A stretch of DNA of 64,000 nucleotides from Alkalibacter rhizosphaerae (GCF_017352215.1 NZ_CP071444.1:186001-250000), one strand, 5' to 3'. Numbered from the stretch's first letter, positions 46,243 to 56,183 are shown. Notes: generated by a model from the letters alone, not told the origin. Made by a program: numbers and translations.

Positions 46243-46471
46243 ATTGGATGATTTCCAGAATAACTTTAATGTTGTCTTTTGTAGCCGCTGCTTTGAGAAC
46301 GGTTCGGATGGCTTTGGCGATCCTGCCTTGCTTGCCAATCACTTTTCCCATATCTTCAGGAGCAACATGCAATTCCAACACAATGGTATGATCTTTTGTC
46401 GTTTGGACAACTTCCACTTGTTCCGGGAAATCTACCAGGTTTTTTGCCAATACTTCTACTAATTCTTTCAA
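46241..46471 (-). CDS. khpA: KH-domain RNA-binding protein KhpA (YlqC)
   Basis: Single KH domain protein of 76 residues with VIGKQGRIAKAIRTVLKAAA containing the GKQG loop. In Gram-positives it pairs with KhpB (Jag) and binds small and messenger RNAs. Start choice: TTG at 46469-46471 with GGAGG 7 bases upstream. The ATG at 46510 would overlap the end of rpsP and has no ribosome site. Confidence 0.9.
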   Translation of the reverse strand: MKELVEVLAKNLVDFPEQVEVVQTTKDHTIVLELHVAPEDMGKVIGKQGRIAKAIRTVLKAAATKDNIKVILEIIQ

Positions 46472-46493
46472 AAAGACACCTCCGGCAACTTGC

Positions 46494-46739
46494 TTACTCC
46501 ATGATTCCATTCTTTTTGAACAATGCTTTCACCGTATCGGAAGGTTGTGCACCATCAGCCAACCATTTTTTTGCTCTTTCCTCTTCGATCTTTACTTCAT
46601 TCGGTTCCGTCAACGGGTTGAAATATCCGATCTCTTCGATAAACTTGCCGTCTCTCGGAGATCTGGAATCTGCAACGACGATTCTGTAAAAAGGTTTTTT
46701 CTTTGCACCAATTCGCTTTAGTCTGATTCGTACTGCCAT
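46494..46739 (-). CDS. rpsP: 30S ribosomal protein S16
   Basis: 81 residues, starting with [20 protein letters not shown] and containing [20 protein letters not shown], both universal S16 blocks. AGGAGG precedes the ATG. It follows ffh by 17 bases, the usual ffh-rpsP-khpA-rimM-trmD order. Confidence 0.98.
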   Translation of the reverse strand: MAVRIRLKRIGAKKKPFYRIVVADSRSPRDGKFIEEIGYFNPLTEPNEVKIEEERAKKWLADGAQPSDTVKALFKKNGIME

Positions 46740-46756
46740 GTTTTCACCTCCTTTTA

Positions 46757-48091
46757 TTACATGAATGGAAATTTCATTTTCCCATGTTTCTTATTATTTA
46801 AACCACTCAACTGCTTCATCATTTTTTTGGATTGTTCAAAGCCTTTAAGCAATTTATTAACGTCCTGTACTCGCGTTCCGGAACCTGCCGCAATTCGCTT
46901 TCGGCGGCTGGCATTGATGATGTTTGGCTGGATCCGTTCATTTTTGGTCATGGAATTGATGATCGCTTCCGATCGTGCAAATTCCTTGTCGTCAAAATCC
47001 ATGCCTTTCAACGCCTTTTTGTTGGCACCGGGCATCATGTCGATGATGTCCTTGAAGGATCCCATGCTCTTCATCTGCAGCAACTGTTCCTTGAAATCTT
47101 CCAAGGTGTATGTCTGCTTGCGGAATTTATCCATTTGTTCTTTTGCTTTTTCTTCATCAAAGTCTGCCTGGGCTTTTTCGATAAAGCTCAATACGTCGCC
47201 CATACCCAATATGCGGGAGGCCATCCGATCCGGATAAAAGATCTCAAGATCCGTCAGTTTTTCGCCCATACCGGCAAATAAAATGGGCTTCCCGGTGACG
47301 GCAGACACCGATAATGCAGCACCGCCTCGTGTATCTCCATCCAATTTGGTCAATATGACACCGGTCAAGTCGATTTTTTCGTTGAAGGTTTCTGCCACTT
47401 GAACTGCTTCCTGTCCTGTCATGGCATCGATGTTGAGGACGATGTGGTCCGGAGCTACTTCTTCCTTTATTTTCGCCAGTTCTTCCATCAATGTCTCGTC
47501 GATCTGCAGACGACCGGCGGTATCGTAAAGAACCACATCAAAAAAATGCTCTCTTGCAAAACGGAAGCCGTCTTTGGCGATCTGTACCGGATCTTTGCTG
47601 GTTTCATCGGAGTATACCTCCGCATCCACCTGTTTCCCGACGACTTGCAATTGTTTGACGGCTGCCGGACGATAGACGTCACAGGCAACCAGTAAAACTT
47701 TTTTCCCGTCTTTTTTCATGTGGTTGGCCAGTTTTCCTGCCGTGGTGGTTTTTCCGGCACCTTGCAGTCCCACCAACATCAAACCGGTCAGTCCTTTGGA
47801 TGCATAATCCAACTTCACCGGTTTCTCCCCAAGGAGACGGGTCATCTCGTCTTTGACGATCTTAATGACCTGCTGTCCCGGGGTCAAGCTTTTCAGCACT
47901 TCCGCTCCCATGGACCGTTCATTGATATCGGCAACAAATTTTTTGACGACCTTGAAGTTGACATCTGCTTCCAACAAGGCCAATTTTATTTCCCTGGTGG
48001 CTTCCTTTATATCTTTTTCCGTTAGTTTTCCTTTGCCGCGAAGCTTTTTGAACGTATCTTGCAGCTTCCCGCTCAATCCTTCAAATGCCAT
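46757..48091 (-). CDS. ffh: Signal recognition particle GTPase Ffh
   Basis: SRP54 homologue that targets membrane proteins to FtsY and the translocon. The 444 residues have the N domain, G domain with [12 protein letters not shown] at 108-119, DTAGRLQID and [10 protein letters not shown], and a methionine-rich M domain (about 300-444) for signal-sequence and SRP RNA binding. It follows ylxM by 12 bases. No SRP RNA gene is seen in the window. Confidence 0.97.
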   Translation of the reverse strand: MAFEGLSGKLQDTFKKLRGKGKLTEKDIKEATREIKLALLEADVNFKVVKKFVADINERSMGAEVLKSLTPGQQVIKIVKDEMTRLLGEKPVKLDYASKGLTGLMLVGLQGAGKTTTAGKLANHMKKDGKKVLLVACDVYRPAAVKQLQVVGKQVDAEVYSDETSKDPVQIAKDGFRFAREHFFDVVLYDTAGRLQIDETLMEELAKIKEEVAPDHIVLNIDAMTGQEAVQVAETFNEKIDLTGVILTKLDGDTRGGAALSVSAVTGKPILFAGMGEKLTDLEIFYPDRMASRILGMGDVLSFIEKAQADFDEEKAKEQMDKFRKQTYTLEDFKEQLLQMKSMGSFKDIIDMMPGANKKALKGMDFDDKEFARSEAIINSMTKNERIQPNIINASRRKRIAAGSGTRVQDVNKLLKGFEQSKKMMKQLSGLNNKKHGKMKFPFM

Positions 48092-48103
48092 GGTAAACCT
48101 CCA

Positions 48104-48460
48104 TTACGCTTCTTCCATCAATCGTGTCAACTGTTTTCGAACCTGCATCAAAGATCCTTTGGCGTTTTCATCGTCCATTCGGGCCATAACCTCATCCAAT
48201 CCTTTTACACTATCCTGGAGGAGGGTCTGTTGTCTTTGGTATTTGTCCACCAACCCCAGTTTTTCATCAAAACTGTGCAAGAGTTCTTTGGCGCGGATCA
48301 ATTGATCTCGAACACCTTGCCTGGTGATGCCCATTTTCTCTCCAATTTCGGAAAGGGAATAATTCAAGTTGTAATAGTATTCGATGGCTTCTCTTTGCTT
48401 GTCCGTCAGAAAAGACCCATAGAAGTCATACAACAGGGATATTTCCACAAACTCTTCCAT
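48104..48460 (-). CDS. YlxM family helix-turn-helix protein (UPF0122)
   Basis: 118 residues with a sigma-70 region-4-like helix-turn-helix (NLNYSLSEIGEKMGITRQGV at about 29-48), followed by a helical C-terminal part. Streptococcal YlxM was reported to act with SRP components. It lies directly before ffh in most Firmicutes. A consensus promoter sits right behind it. Confidence 0.92.
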   Translation of the reverse strand: MEEFVEISLLYDFYGSFLTDKQREAIEYYYNLNYSLSEIGEKMGITRQGVRDQLIRAKELLHSFDEKLGLVDKYQRQQTLLQDSVKGLDEVMARMDDENAKGSLMQVRKQLTRLMEEA

Positions 48461-48472
48461 TTCCTCACCTAC

Positions 48473-48496
48473 CTGTAAAGCTTTTTACCTTTACAG
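48473..48496 (-). promoter_or_regulatory. Stem at the 5' end of the ylxM-ffh transcript
   Basis: CTGTAAAG (48473-48480) and CTTTACAG (48489-48496) with an 8-base loop. The stem would begin at about +1 of the transcript and end just before the AGGTGAGG ribosome site, fitting an mRNA-stabilising or control element. Confidence 0.5.
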
Positions 48497-48500
48497 TAGA

Positions 48501-48529
48501 ATTTTAAATGAGATCGGTCCTTCTGTCAA
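48501..48529 (-). promoter_or_regulatory. Promoter of the ylxM-ffh-rpsP operon
   Basis: Minus-strand TTGACA (48524-48529, full consensus) and TAAAAT (48501-48506) with a 17-base spacer, directly after the ftsY stop. Confidence 0.8.
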
Positions 48530-48533
48530 GTCT

Positions 48534-49442
48534 TTATTCGAATAAAATTGCCGAAAAATCTGCCGGTTCAAAAACCTGGATATCATCCAGTCCTTCTCCC
48601 ACCCCTACGTAACGTACAGGTATGTCGTACATGTATTTGATGGGGATCACGATGCCGCCTTTGGCACTGCCGTCCAGCTTGGTCAAAATAATTCCATTCA
48701 GATTGGTCACTTCGTGAAACACCTGGGCTTGATTTACCGCATTGCTTCCACTGGTGGCATCTAAAACAAGATATCGATACACGTGAAAATGTCCAGCGTT
48801 GTTTTCTATGATCTTGTTCATCTTCGCCAGTTCTTTCATCAAATTGTCTTTGTTGTGAAGACGCCCCGCCGTATCACACAGCAAAACATCCACTTGTTTT
48901 GTCTTGGCGGCCTGCAGTGCGTCATAAAGGACAGAGGAAGGGTCTGCCCCCTGGGCATTTTTGATGATAGGCACTCCTACACGTCCTGCCCAAGTTTCCA
49001 GTTGCTCTACAGCAGCGGCACGAAAAGTGTCCCCCGCAGCAAGCATGACGCTTTTGCCCTGATTTTTGAACATTTTTGCCAGTTTGGCGATGGAAGTGGT
49101 TTTTCCAACACCATTGACGCCTACGATAAGAAATACAGCCGGTGTTTCCAGCTCTTCTTTCCCCTCTTCCGTCAACATGTCCCGAACAACTCTCTTGATG
49201 GCCTTTTTGACTTCCTGTTTGTCCGTGATGTTTTCGGTGGTCATGATCTCCCGGGTCTTCTCGACGATTCGTTGCGTGCTTTCGTAACCGATGTCGGAAA
49301 GGATCAGGATCTCTTCCAGTTCTTCAAAGAAGTCTTCGTCATAAACACCGGAATAGTTGATGAGTTGATCGATTTTTCCGGAGAAGCTTTTTTTTGTTTT
49401 CTCCAGACTCTTTTTTAATTTATCAAAAATATTCTCTCCCAT
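48534..49442 (-). CDS. ftsY: Signal recognition particle receptor FtsY
   Basis: GTPase receptor for Ffh. The 302 residues have a short N-terminal region without the long acidic A domain, as in most Firmicutes, then NG domain with GVNGVGKTTSIAKLA from 108, DTAGRLHNKDN and TKLDGSAKGG. It starts behind AGGAGG 9 bases after smc, matching the rnc-smc-ftsY order. Confidence 0.97.
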   Translation of the reverse strand: MGENIFDKLKKSLEKTKKSFSGKIDQLINYSGVYDEDFFEELEEILILSDIGYESTQRIVEKTREIMTTENITDKQEVKKAIKRVVRDMLTEEGKEELETPAVFLIVGVNGVGKTTSIAKLAKMFKNQGKSVMLAAGDTFRAAAVEQLETWAGRVGVPIIKNAQGADPSSVLYDALQAAKTKQVDVLLCDTAGRLHNKDNLMKELAKMNKIIENNAGHFHVYRYLVLDATSGSNAVNQAQVFHEVTNLNGIILTKLDGSAKGGIVIPIKYMYDIPVRYVGVGEGLDDIQVFEPADFSAILFE

Positions 49443-49451
49443 TGGTTCCTC

Positions 49452-52400
49452 CTATACGATATCGGACAACTGTACCGACAGCATTTTCGATACGCCGTCT
49501 CTCCCCATGGTCACGCCGTACAAACGGTCTGCTGTTTCCATGGTCCCCTTTCGATGGGTAATGGTAATAAACTGGTTTTCTTTGTTCAATTGGGCCAGAA
49601 AATGTGCAAAACGATCCACATTGCTGTCATCCAATGCAGCGTCGATCTCGTCGAGGACGCAAAAGGGTGCCGGCTTGATGCGGATGATGGCAAAGAGTAG
49701 GGCGATGGCTGTCAGGGATTTTTCTCCGCCAGACAACAACGTGATGTTTTTCAGTTTCTTCCCTGGGGGTTGGGCCACGATCTCGATGCCTGTGTCCAAA
49801 ATATCTTCATCGTCCACGATCAGCAGTCCCGCATTCCCGCCATTGAAGAGGCGTTTGAATGTCTGGTTGAACTGGGCCTGGATCAGTGTGAACTGCTCTA
49901 CAAATTGAACCTGGATGTCTTTGCTGATGTCCTTGATCATGGTCTTCAATTCTTCTCTGGCTTTCAACAAGTCTTCCCGCTGTTCCGTTAAAAATGCATG
50001 CCTGTCGTGAACTTCCTTGTATTGATCGATGGCTGCCAGGTTGATGTTTCCAAGACCTTTGATCTTGTCTTTCAACGCTTTGGCATTTTTCATTTCCAGT
50101 TCCATATTCTCTACCGGATAGCGGTATTCTTTTGCCATAAGGTAAGTCATCTGATAGTCTTCAAATATGTTCTCTGAAAGGTGTTCTTTTTCCAGCTCGT
50201 TGGCGTTGATCTTTACATCCAGCTTTCCAATGGTTTCGTTCAACAACATTTGTTCGTGATTGTACCCTTTCAGTTGGCTTTCCAGATAATCGAATCGTTG
50301 ATTCTTCTCTTTCCGTTTCTTTTGTTTTTCTGCCAGATCCTCTTTGAATCGTGCAATTTGAGATTCTGCATCGTTCATGAAATCAGACTTGTTGAGGATG
50401 CCTTCCTCCCCTTGCTGGATCATTTCCTTTAGTTCCAGGATCTGCTGATCCTTTCGATGGTTTTGTTCTCGGGCCTCTTCCAGCCGCATTTTTTCGTTCA
50501 TTTCCTGCTGTTCCATACCCCGATACTGGGTCTCCAGGCGGGCAGCTTCGATGCGTCGACTGTTCAAACGTTCCGTGCAATCTCTCAACTGATTTTCCAT
50601 ATCATCGTCTTGCTCGGATTCATCCTGTACAGGTTGATGTTGAAGATCTTCCTGGATCTTTTTTCTGGTTCCATCCATTTCTCGGATCTTCTCTTGCAAG
50701 GATCTTATTTTGTCTTGATTATCTTCCATGCTTTTTTCATGCTTCTCCATCCGTTGTCGAATGGATGCCTGGTCTTTATCCAAAGATTCCAATCCCTGAT
50801 CGATAAGTCGAAGTTCTGTCATCACGTTGTGCACCTTGGCCTGACGGTCTTTTATTTCGACCTCCAGGTCCTGGATCTCCCGATCGGCCAGATCCAGCTG
50901 TTGTTCCACCTGTTTCCATTCTTCCGTCATTTCCAGGATGTTTTGTTTCAATGATTCGATTCGGTTGTTTCGCTGTAAAAGAAGATTGTTCTTGTTGAAG
51001 GTTCCTCCGACGATGGCTCCACCCGGATGGAACACTTCTCCCTTCCGGGTAACGATCTTTCCCCGGTAATTATTCTTCCTGCTCCATTCCAAACCGGTTT
51101 CCAGATCGTCGACGATCAGGGTCTTGCCCAAAATCTGCGAAAAAATGCCTTCGTACTCGGAATCAAAGGAAATCAAATCGATGGCAAGCCCCAACACACC
51201 GCTCTTGGAAGTCATGTTGGATGGTAGGACCTCCCTCTTCCCCTTTACCGCGTTCAAAGGCAGGAAGGTGGCTCTGCCCCATTTTTTCTCATTGAGCAGT
51301 CCGATGCATTTTTGGGCCATTCGATCATTGTCCACTACGATATGTTGAAAGGAACCTCCCATGGCGGTTTCGATGGCAATGGCATATTCAGGATCAACTT
51401 TCAGCAAGTTGCCGGCTATGTCCCGCATGCCTTCCATGCCTTTTGGGTCCCGTTGCTTGTGGGACAACAGATTTTTTACACTGCGATAATAGCCTTTGGC
51501 ATCCTGGTCTTCTTCCAACATATGCAATTTCGATTTTTCCGAAGCAAGATTGTTGTTGAGCAGGCTTCTCCTGGATGACAGCTGGCTTCGCTGTTCTCTC
51601 CGTTCTTTTTGCTGATTTCGCTGTTCTTCCAGTTCCGTTTCTTTAAGACGCAAAACCTCTTCCCATTCTTTTTTCTGTTGAAGGGCTTTCTCCTTGCGTT
51701 GTACCAGAACCTCCACTTCACTCTCCATGGACTGGTATTCGTCTTTCAATGTTTCGATCCGGTCTCCTGCATATTCCACGTTGCTTTTGGCTAGGGCGGT
51801 TTCCTGGTCGAGTTTTTGCAGTGTTTCCTGCATCTTTTGCATTTCCCATTCTCGACTTCTATTTTCCATCCGTTTGATCCGGATCGCTTCTTCCAACGTT
51901 TCTTTTTCCGTCAGGCTTTCTTCCACCAAAAGGCGGATCTGATCCCACTTTTTCTTATGTTCTTCCTTCTCGTTGGAGTTTTGCTCCAGTAAGGAAGTCA
52001 ACTCTTGGATCTTCTTTTGGGATTCCGCTTTCTCTTCTTCGTATTGGCGAATTCGGTCTGCGGCATTTTTCATGTTTGTTCTGGATACTTGGATCTCCGT
52101 GTTGAACCGTTCTGTACGCTGGCTCAGGTCCAGCATGGTCTCGTTGATTTCGTCGATTTCCGCTTCCAGTATCCCGGTCTCCCGTCGAAGAGCCTGATAA
52201 GTGTTGTCCGCCTCTTCTGTTTGCCGTTTCTTCTCTTCCAGCTGGATCTGGCTTTCCCGGTGCTGCTGGGTAAGATCGTTTAGCTGGGCATCCAGCTGCT
52301 CCGTTCGATTGACAAAGACGTTCAATTGGATTTTCTTCAGTTCTTCCGCATGCTCCAAATAGATCTGTGCTTTTTTTCGTTGTCTTTTCAACGGTCCCAA

Positions 52401-53003
52401 TTGCTTTTCCAGTTCCGTTACAATGTCCGTCACCCGGTGGATGTTGTCAACCGTACGCTCCAATTTTCGTTCCGATTCCTGTTTTCGATTTTTAAATTTT
52501 ACGATCCCTGCCGCTTCATCAAACAAATGACGAATATCCTGTGGATTGCTACTGACAATGGAATCGATCTTCCCCTGACCTATAATGGAATATCCTTCTT
52601 TTCCCAAGCCCGTATCGGCAAAAAGCTCCTGAATGTCTTTGAGGCGACAAGGAGTTTTATTGATCAAATATTCGCTTTCTCCAGATCGATACAACCGTCT
52701 GGTGACGCTGATCTCATCGTATTCCAACGCCAAGACACCTTGGCTGTTGTCTAATACCAGGGTCACTTCCGCATAGCCCAAGGGTTTTCTCGCAATGGTT
52801 CCGGCAAAAATGACATCTTCCATTTTAGAGCCTCGCAGGGACTTGATCTTTTGCTCTCCAAGCACCCATTTGATGGCATCTGCTATATTGCTTTTCCCGC
52901 TGCCGTTGGGACCGACTACTGCTGTGATCCCTCGATCGAAATCCAATTCGATCCGATCCGCAAAGGATTTGAAACCGTATATTTCAATTCTTTTAAGATA
53001 CAA
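49452..53003 (-). CDS. smc: Chromosome partition protein SMC
   Basis: Condensin ATPase with ScpAB. About 1183 residues: N-terminal Walker A GPNGSGKS at 31-38, a long coiled coil, the hinge (about 500-670, with RGKIVTRKGEVFHPGGAIVG part of it), a second coiled coil, then the ABC signature LSGGEKSLTAIALLFAI and the DEIDAALD Walker B. Start choice: TTG at 53001-53003 gives LYLKRIEIYGFKSF, aligning with MFLKRL of B. subtilis, and has AAGGA about 10 bases upstream. The GTG at 53010-53012 overlaps the upstream stop and lies inside the ribosome site. Confidence 0.96.
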   Translation of the reverse strand: MYLKRIEIYGFKSFADRIELDFDRGITAVVGPNGSGKSNIADAIKWVLGEQKIKSLRGSKMEDVIFAGTIARKPLGYAEVTLVLDNSQGVLALEYDEISVTRRLYRSGESEYLINKTPCRLKDIQELFADTGLGKEGYSIIGQGKIDSIVSSNPQDIRHLFDEAAGIVKFKNRKQESERKLERTVDNIHRVTDIVTELEKQLGPLKRQRKKAQIYLEHAEELKKIQLNVFVNRTEQLDAQLNDLTQQHRESQIQLEEKKRQTEEADNTYQALRRETGILEAEIDEINETMLDLSQRTERFNTEIQVSRTNMKNAADRIRQYEEEKAESQKKIQELTSLLEQNSNEKEEHKKKWDQIRLLVEESLTEKETLEEAIRIKRMENRSREWEMQKMQETLQKLDQETALAKSNVEYAGDRIETLKDEYQSMESEVEVLVQRKEKALQQKKEWEEVLRLKETELEEQRNQQKERREQRSQLSSRRSLLNNNLASEKSKLHMLEEDQDAKGYYRSVKNLLSHKQRDPKGMEGMRDIAGNLLKVDPEYAIAIETAMGGSFQHIVVDNDRMAQKCIGLLNEKKWGRATFLPLNAVKGKREVLPSNMTSKSGVLGLAIDLISFDSEYEGIFSQILGKTLIVDDLETGLEWSRKNNYRGKIVTRKGEVFHPGGAIVGGTFNKNNLLLQRNNRIESLKQNILEMTEEWKQVEQQLDLADREIQDLEVEIKDRQAKVHNVMTELRLIDQGLESLDKDQASIRQRMEKHEKSMEDNQDKIRSLQEKIREMDGTRKKIQEDLQHQPVQDESEQDDDMENQLRDCTERLNSRRIEAARLETQYRGMEQQEMNEKMRLEEAREQNHRKDQQILELKEMIQQGEEGILNKSDFMNDAESQIARFKEDLAEKQKKRKEKNQRFDYLESQLKGYNHEQMLLNETIGKLDVKINANELEKEHLSENIFEDYQMTYLMAKEYRYPVENMELEMKNAKALKDKIKGLGNINLAAIDQYKEVHDRHAFLTEQREDLLKAREELKTMIKDISKDIQVQFVEQFTLIQAQFNQTFKRLFNGGNAGLLIVDDEDILDTGIEIVAQPPGKKLKNITLLSGGEKSLTAIALLFAIIRIKPAPFCVLDEIDAALDDSNVDRFAHFLAQLNKENQFITITHRKGTMETADRLYGVTMGRDGVSKMLSVQLSDIV

Positions 53004-53008
53004 TAAGG

Positions 53009-54100
53009 TCACTTCCTTGTATTGAATTTCCGTTGATAGAATGCTTCCATCCTGTGCAAATGGGATTTCATCTGCAGCCGATGTCTCTCCCCGTTCCGAT
53101 CCAATAAAACATCGTCTCCCAGGTCCTCCTGCTGGACCAGTCGGAGGATCACCCCTGTTTCCTCCAACAATTCCTTCACGACGAAAGACTTGTTTCCTAT
53201 GATTTTCGAATGGATCTTTTTCTCGGCTCCAACAATTATGGTTTCTCCTTCTACGTTTTTGTCCAAGATAAACTCTTTCAACAGATCTTTGTAGATGGAC
53301 GAAACCACCATTTCCCCAAATGCCGGGTGGAACGGTCCTGCTATCAGGGAATCCGCTTGCTGCAAGGATTCAGAAGCATGCAATCCCATTCGAATGATGG
53401 GGATCTTCCGGTTCGTAAACATGGCGTATGGGATCTTGGTCCATTCCACAGCTTCCCGAATCTCCAATGGTCGGTATTCTCCCCTTTGATACCATGATTC
53501 CAGCAGGGTGTCTGCCAAAACCAGACAAGGATAGATCCGGATGCTGCCAGGATCCCCTTTCAGCAACTGCCAAGTGGTGGCATAAAGCTTCTCTTCACTG
53601 TCTCCGGGCAACCCAACCATCATCTGATAGCCGTGGCCGATGTTGGCTTTTTTCAATTCTTCCACCCCACGTTGGATCGTCAAAACGTCGTAATGGCGCC
53701 CGGCCAGGGACAACACGACCGGATCGGTGGACTGCACTCCGATTTCTACGTAGTCAACGCCGTACTTCGAAAGGAGCTGTACATTTTCCCTGGTCAGATA
53801 ATCCGGCCTTGTGGAGATCCGAATCCGCTGGATAAACCCTTTCCGTCGGGCCTCTTCGGCCAACTGCAACAGGCGTATTTGCCGCTCTTTTTGAATGGCT
53901 GTGAAGCTTCCTCCATAATACGCCAGAGTGTAAGTGGGGTGACTTGTGGAATTGCTGCTGCGATACCGCCCAATGGTCTCCTTGATCTCTTCTTCATCCG
54001 GACTGGACACAGCACCTGCGATTTTTTTCTGATTGCAAAATGAACAATCATGTGGGCACCCTTCGTGGGGAATAAAAATGGGGATGATCTTATGCTTCAT
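53009..54100 (-). CDS. Radical SAM protein of the Elp3/YhcC type, function unknown
   Basis: 363 residues with the radical SAM cluster motif CPHDCSFC at the N-terminus (C-x3-C-x2-C), SYYGGSFTA-like AYYGGSFTAIQ and GVQSTD, then a C-terminal domain. It resembles Elp3-like radical SAM proteins but lacks an acetyltransferase domain. Start choice: the ATG at 54098-54100, 11 bases inside the rnc 3' end, gives MKHKIIPIFIPHEGCPHDC. The 26-residue longer ORF is basic and unlike the family. Translation is probably coupled to rnc. Its position between rnc and smc is repeated in several Clostridia, to my recollection. Substrate unknown. Confidence 0.85.
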   Translation of the reverse strand: MKHKIIPIFIPHEGCPHDCSFCNQKKIAGAVSSPDEEEIKETIGRYRSSNSTSHPTYTLAYYGGSFTAIQKERQIRLLQLAEEARRKGFIQRIRISTRPDYLTRENVQLLSKYGVDYVEIGVQSTDPVVLSLAGRHYDVLTIQRGVEELKKANIGHGYQMMVGLPGDSEEKLYATTWQLLKGDPGSIRIYPCLVLADTLLESWYQRGEYRPLEIREAVEWTKIPYAMFTNRKIPIIRMGLHASESLQQADSLIAGPFHPAFGEMVVSSIYKDLLKEFILDKNVEGETIIVGAEKKIHSKIIGNKSFVVKELLEETGVILRLVQQEDLGDDVLLDRNGERHRLQMKSHLHRMEAFYQRKFNTRK

Positions 54101-54788
54101 ATAGAACGCCCAAGTCAACCAGCCCGTGATAGGCGGCTTCCTGTTCCGCTTCCTTTTTGTTGCTTCCTTTTCCCACACCGATCACAACACCATTATAATA
54201 CAAATGCACATGAAAAATCTTGTTGTGTTCGGGCCCGGTTTCCTTTTCGATGGTGTATTCCAGGGTCGATTCCGGTTTTTGTTGTGCGATCTCCTGCAGT
54301 TTTGTTTTGTAGTCAAGGATCAAGTTCCCCTCTGCTGCATGGAGGATCGTCTCCTCCAAGAGTTGCAGGATCATGGATCTTGCCGGCGACAAACCGCCAT
54401 CCAGATACACTGCACCAACAATGGCTTCAAAAGTATTAGCTAAAATAGATTTTCTTTCCCGTCCTCCGGTATTTTCTTCTCCCTTTCCCATGTTCATGTA
54501 ACTGCCAAACCGGTGTTTGGCAGACGCTTTGGCCAAGGAGTCCGTGCAAACTATTTTAGCTCTTACCTTTGTTAGTTCCCCTTCCGTTTTGTCCGGGTAG
54601 TTTCGATACAAGAAATCGCTGGTCACCAGTTCCAACACTGCATCCCCTAGAAATTCCAACCGTTCGTTGTTTTTCAGGTGAGATTTTTCGTTGATGTAAG
54701 AACTGTGGGTCAATGCATTTTCCAGCAGCTTCTCGTTTCGAAAGGAATAGCCGATGGAATTTTCCAATTTTGACAAGTCCAATTGCAT
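54090..54788 (-). CDS. rnc: Ribonuclease III
   Basis: Double-strand-specific endoribonuclease for rRNA and mRNA processing. The 232 residues have the signature NNERLEFLGDAVLELVTSDF with catalytic acidic residues, and a C-terminal double-strand RNA-binding domain (about 155-230). Start choice: ATG at 54786-54788 with AAGGA upstream. The longer ORF adds 14 residues. It follows acpP, as in many Firmicutes. Confidence 0.96.
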   Translation of the reverse strand: MQLDLSKLENSIGYSFRNEKLLENALTHSSYINEKSHLKNNERLEFLGDAVLELVTSDFLYRNYPDKTEGELTKVRAKIVCTDSLAKASAKHRFGSYMNMGKGEENTGGRERKSILANTFEAIVGAVYLDGGLSPARSMILQLLEETILHAAEGNLILDYKTKLQEIAQQKPESTLEYTIEKETGPEHNKIFHVHLYYNGVVIGVGKGSNKKEAEQEAAYHGLVDLGVLYEA

Positions 54789-54873
54789 CCCTCTTTCCTT
54801 CTGATAAAAGGACAAAAGAATCCGAAGCATGCGCTTGAGATTCTCGTCCTTTTAATGTACCTGTGGTACTTGA

Positions 54874-55101
54874 TTATAGTTTGTCCAAATAATCTACAAC
54901 ATCTTCAATGGTTCTCATGCCTTCCAACTCTTCTTCGTTGATTTCCAAGTTGAACTCATCTTCAATGGACATAATCAATTCTGCCACATCGAGAGAATCG
55001 GCACCCAAATCCTCCATAAAATCCGCACTGGGAGTGATGTCGTCTTCGCTTACATCCAGATGCTCTAAAATGATTTTTTTGATTTTATCAAATGTATCCA
55101 T
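54874..55101 (-). CDS. acpP: Acyl carrier protein
   Basis: 75-residue acidic carrier of growing fatty-acid chains. The phosphopantetheine attachment serine is S36 in DLGADSLDVAELIM. AGGAGG precedes the ATG. It sits between plsX and rnc. The fabD and fabG genes usually found between plsX and acpP are absent here. Confidence 0.97.
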   Translation of the reverse strand: MDTFDKIKKIILEHLDVSEDDITPSADFMEDLGADSLDVAELIMSIEDEFNLEINEEELEGMRTIEDVVDYLDKL

Positions 55102-55137
55102 GTCACACCTCCTACTACTTACTATTATGCGCGAAAT

Positions 55138-56133
55138 CTATTGGATTTCAACTATTTTATTGGATATTTTCTCTAAAACTTTTTTTTCTTGAAAAACGAT
55201 CCCCTGGCGTATGGCATTGTAGAAAGCTTTTGCATCGGAACTGCCATGGGCTTTGATGATCCCGGACTTGATGCCAAGGAGGGGTGCGCCGCCATATTCC
55301 TTATAATCGAATTTGGTTTTGAACTTTTTCAATGCCGGTTTCAACAACATGGCACCCATGGTGGACCGTAGATTTTCCGTCATGGCCGTTTTCAACGCCC
55401 CCATGATGTAACCGCTCAAACCTTCCGTCAATTTCAATATGATATTGCCTGTAAACCCGTCACACACCAAAATATCCGCTTCTGATGTCACCAGGTCCCG
55501 GCTTTCCACGTTTCCTATGAAGTGGAGACCAGATGTTTCCAGCAAGGCATATGTTTCTTTATAGAGTTCATTCCCCTTGTTGGCTTCCGTTCCTATATTG
55601 ATCAAGCCTACTTTCGGATCTGGTATGTCCAGGATGTTTTGTGCATAAACAGACGCCATCATGGCAAATTGGACTAAATAAGAGGCTTTGCAGTCTGCAT
55701 TGGCACCTACATCCAACAACAGCGTTGGCGTTGCTTTTCCGGACGGCAGCGCTACGGTCAGCGCCGGTCTCTGGATCCCTTTGATCCGTCCCAGCAACAA
55801 TGTGCCTCCGGCAAGCAAGGCGCCTGTACTTCCGGCAGACACCAAAATGGCATCCGGTTCTTCCTTCAACAACCGCATACCCACCACCATGGAAGAATCT
55901 TTCTTTTGTCGAATGACCCTTGCCGGTTCGTCTTCATTTTTCACTACTTCAGAGGCGTGCACGATTTCAATAAGCCCTTCTACGGACCCATGCTTGACCA
56001 ATTCCTGTTCCAGAAGTTCCTGGTTGCCGATCAAGTGGATCTTTCGATCGAAATCCCTGGCTGCTAAAACAGCCCCTTTCACGATTTCGGCAGGTGCGTG
56101 GTCTCCACCCATGGCATCGACATAAATTTTCAT
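55138..56133 (-). CDS. plsX: Phosphate acyltransferase PlsX
   Basis: Converts acyl-ACP to acyl-phosphate, the first step of phospholipid synthesis in Firmicutes. The 331 residues start VDAMGGDHAPAEIVKGAV and include SAGSTGALLAGG, LLLDVGANADCK and VCDGFTGNIILKLTEG. GAGGTG precedes the ATG. No fapR gene lies upstream, unlike in Bacillus; rpmF and yceD take that place. Confidence 0.96.
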   Translation of the reverse strand: MKIYVDAMGGDHAPAEIVKGAVLAARDFDRKIHLIGNQELLEQELVKHGSVEGLIEIVHASEVVKNEDEPARVIRQKKDSSMVVGMRLLKEEPDAILVSAGSTGALLAGGTLLLGRIKGIQRPALTVALPSGKATPTLLLDVGANADCKASYLVQFAMMASVYAQNILDIPDPKVGLINIGTEANKGNELYKETYALLETSGLHFIGNVESRDLVTSEADILVCDGFTGNIILKLTEGLSGYIMGALKTAMTENLRSTMGAMLLKPALKKFKTKFDYKEYGGAPLLGIKSGIIKAHGSSDAKAFYNAIRQGIVFQEKKVLEKISNKIVEIQ

Positions 56134-56183
56134 GATATCTCACCTCATCGCTAATTTTAAAAAAAGAAATGCATAAAAGAAAT

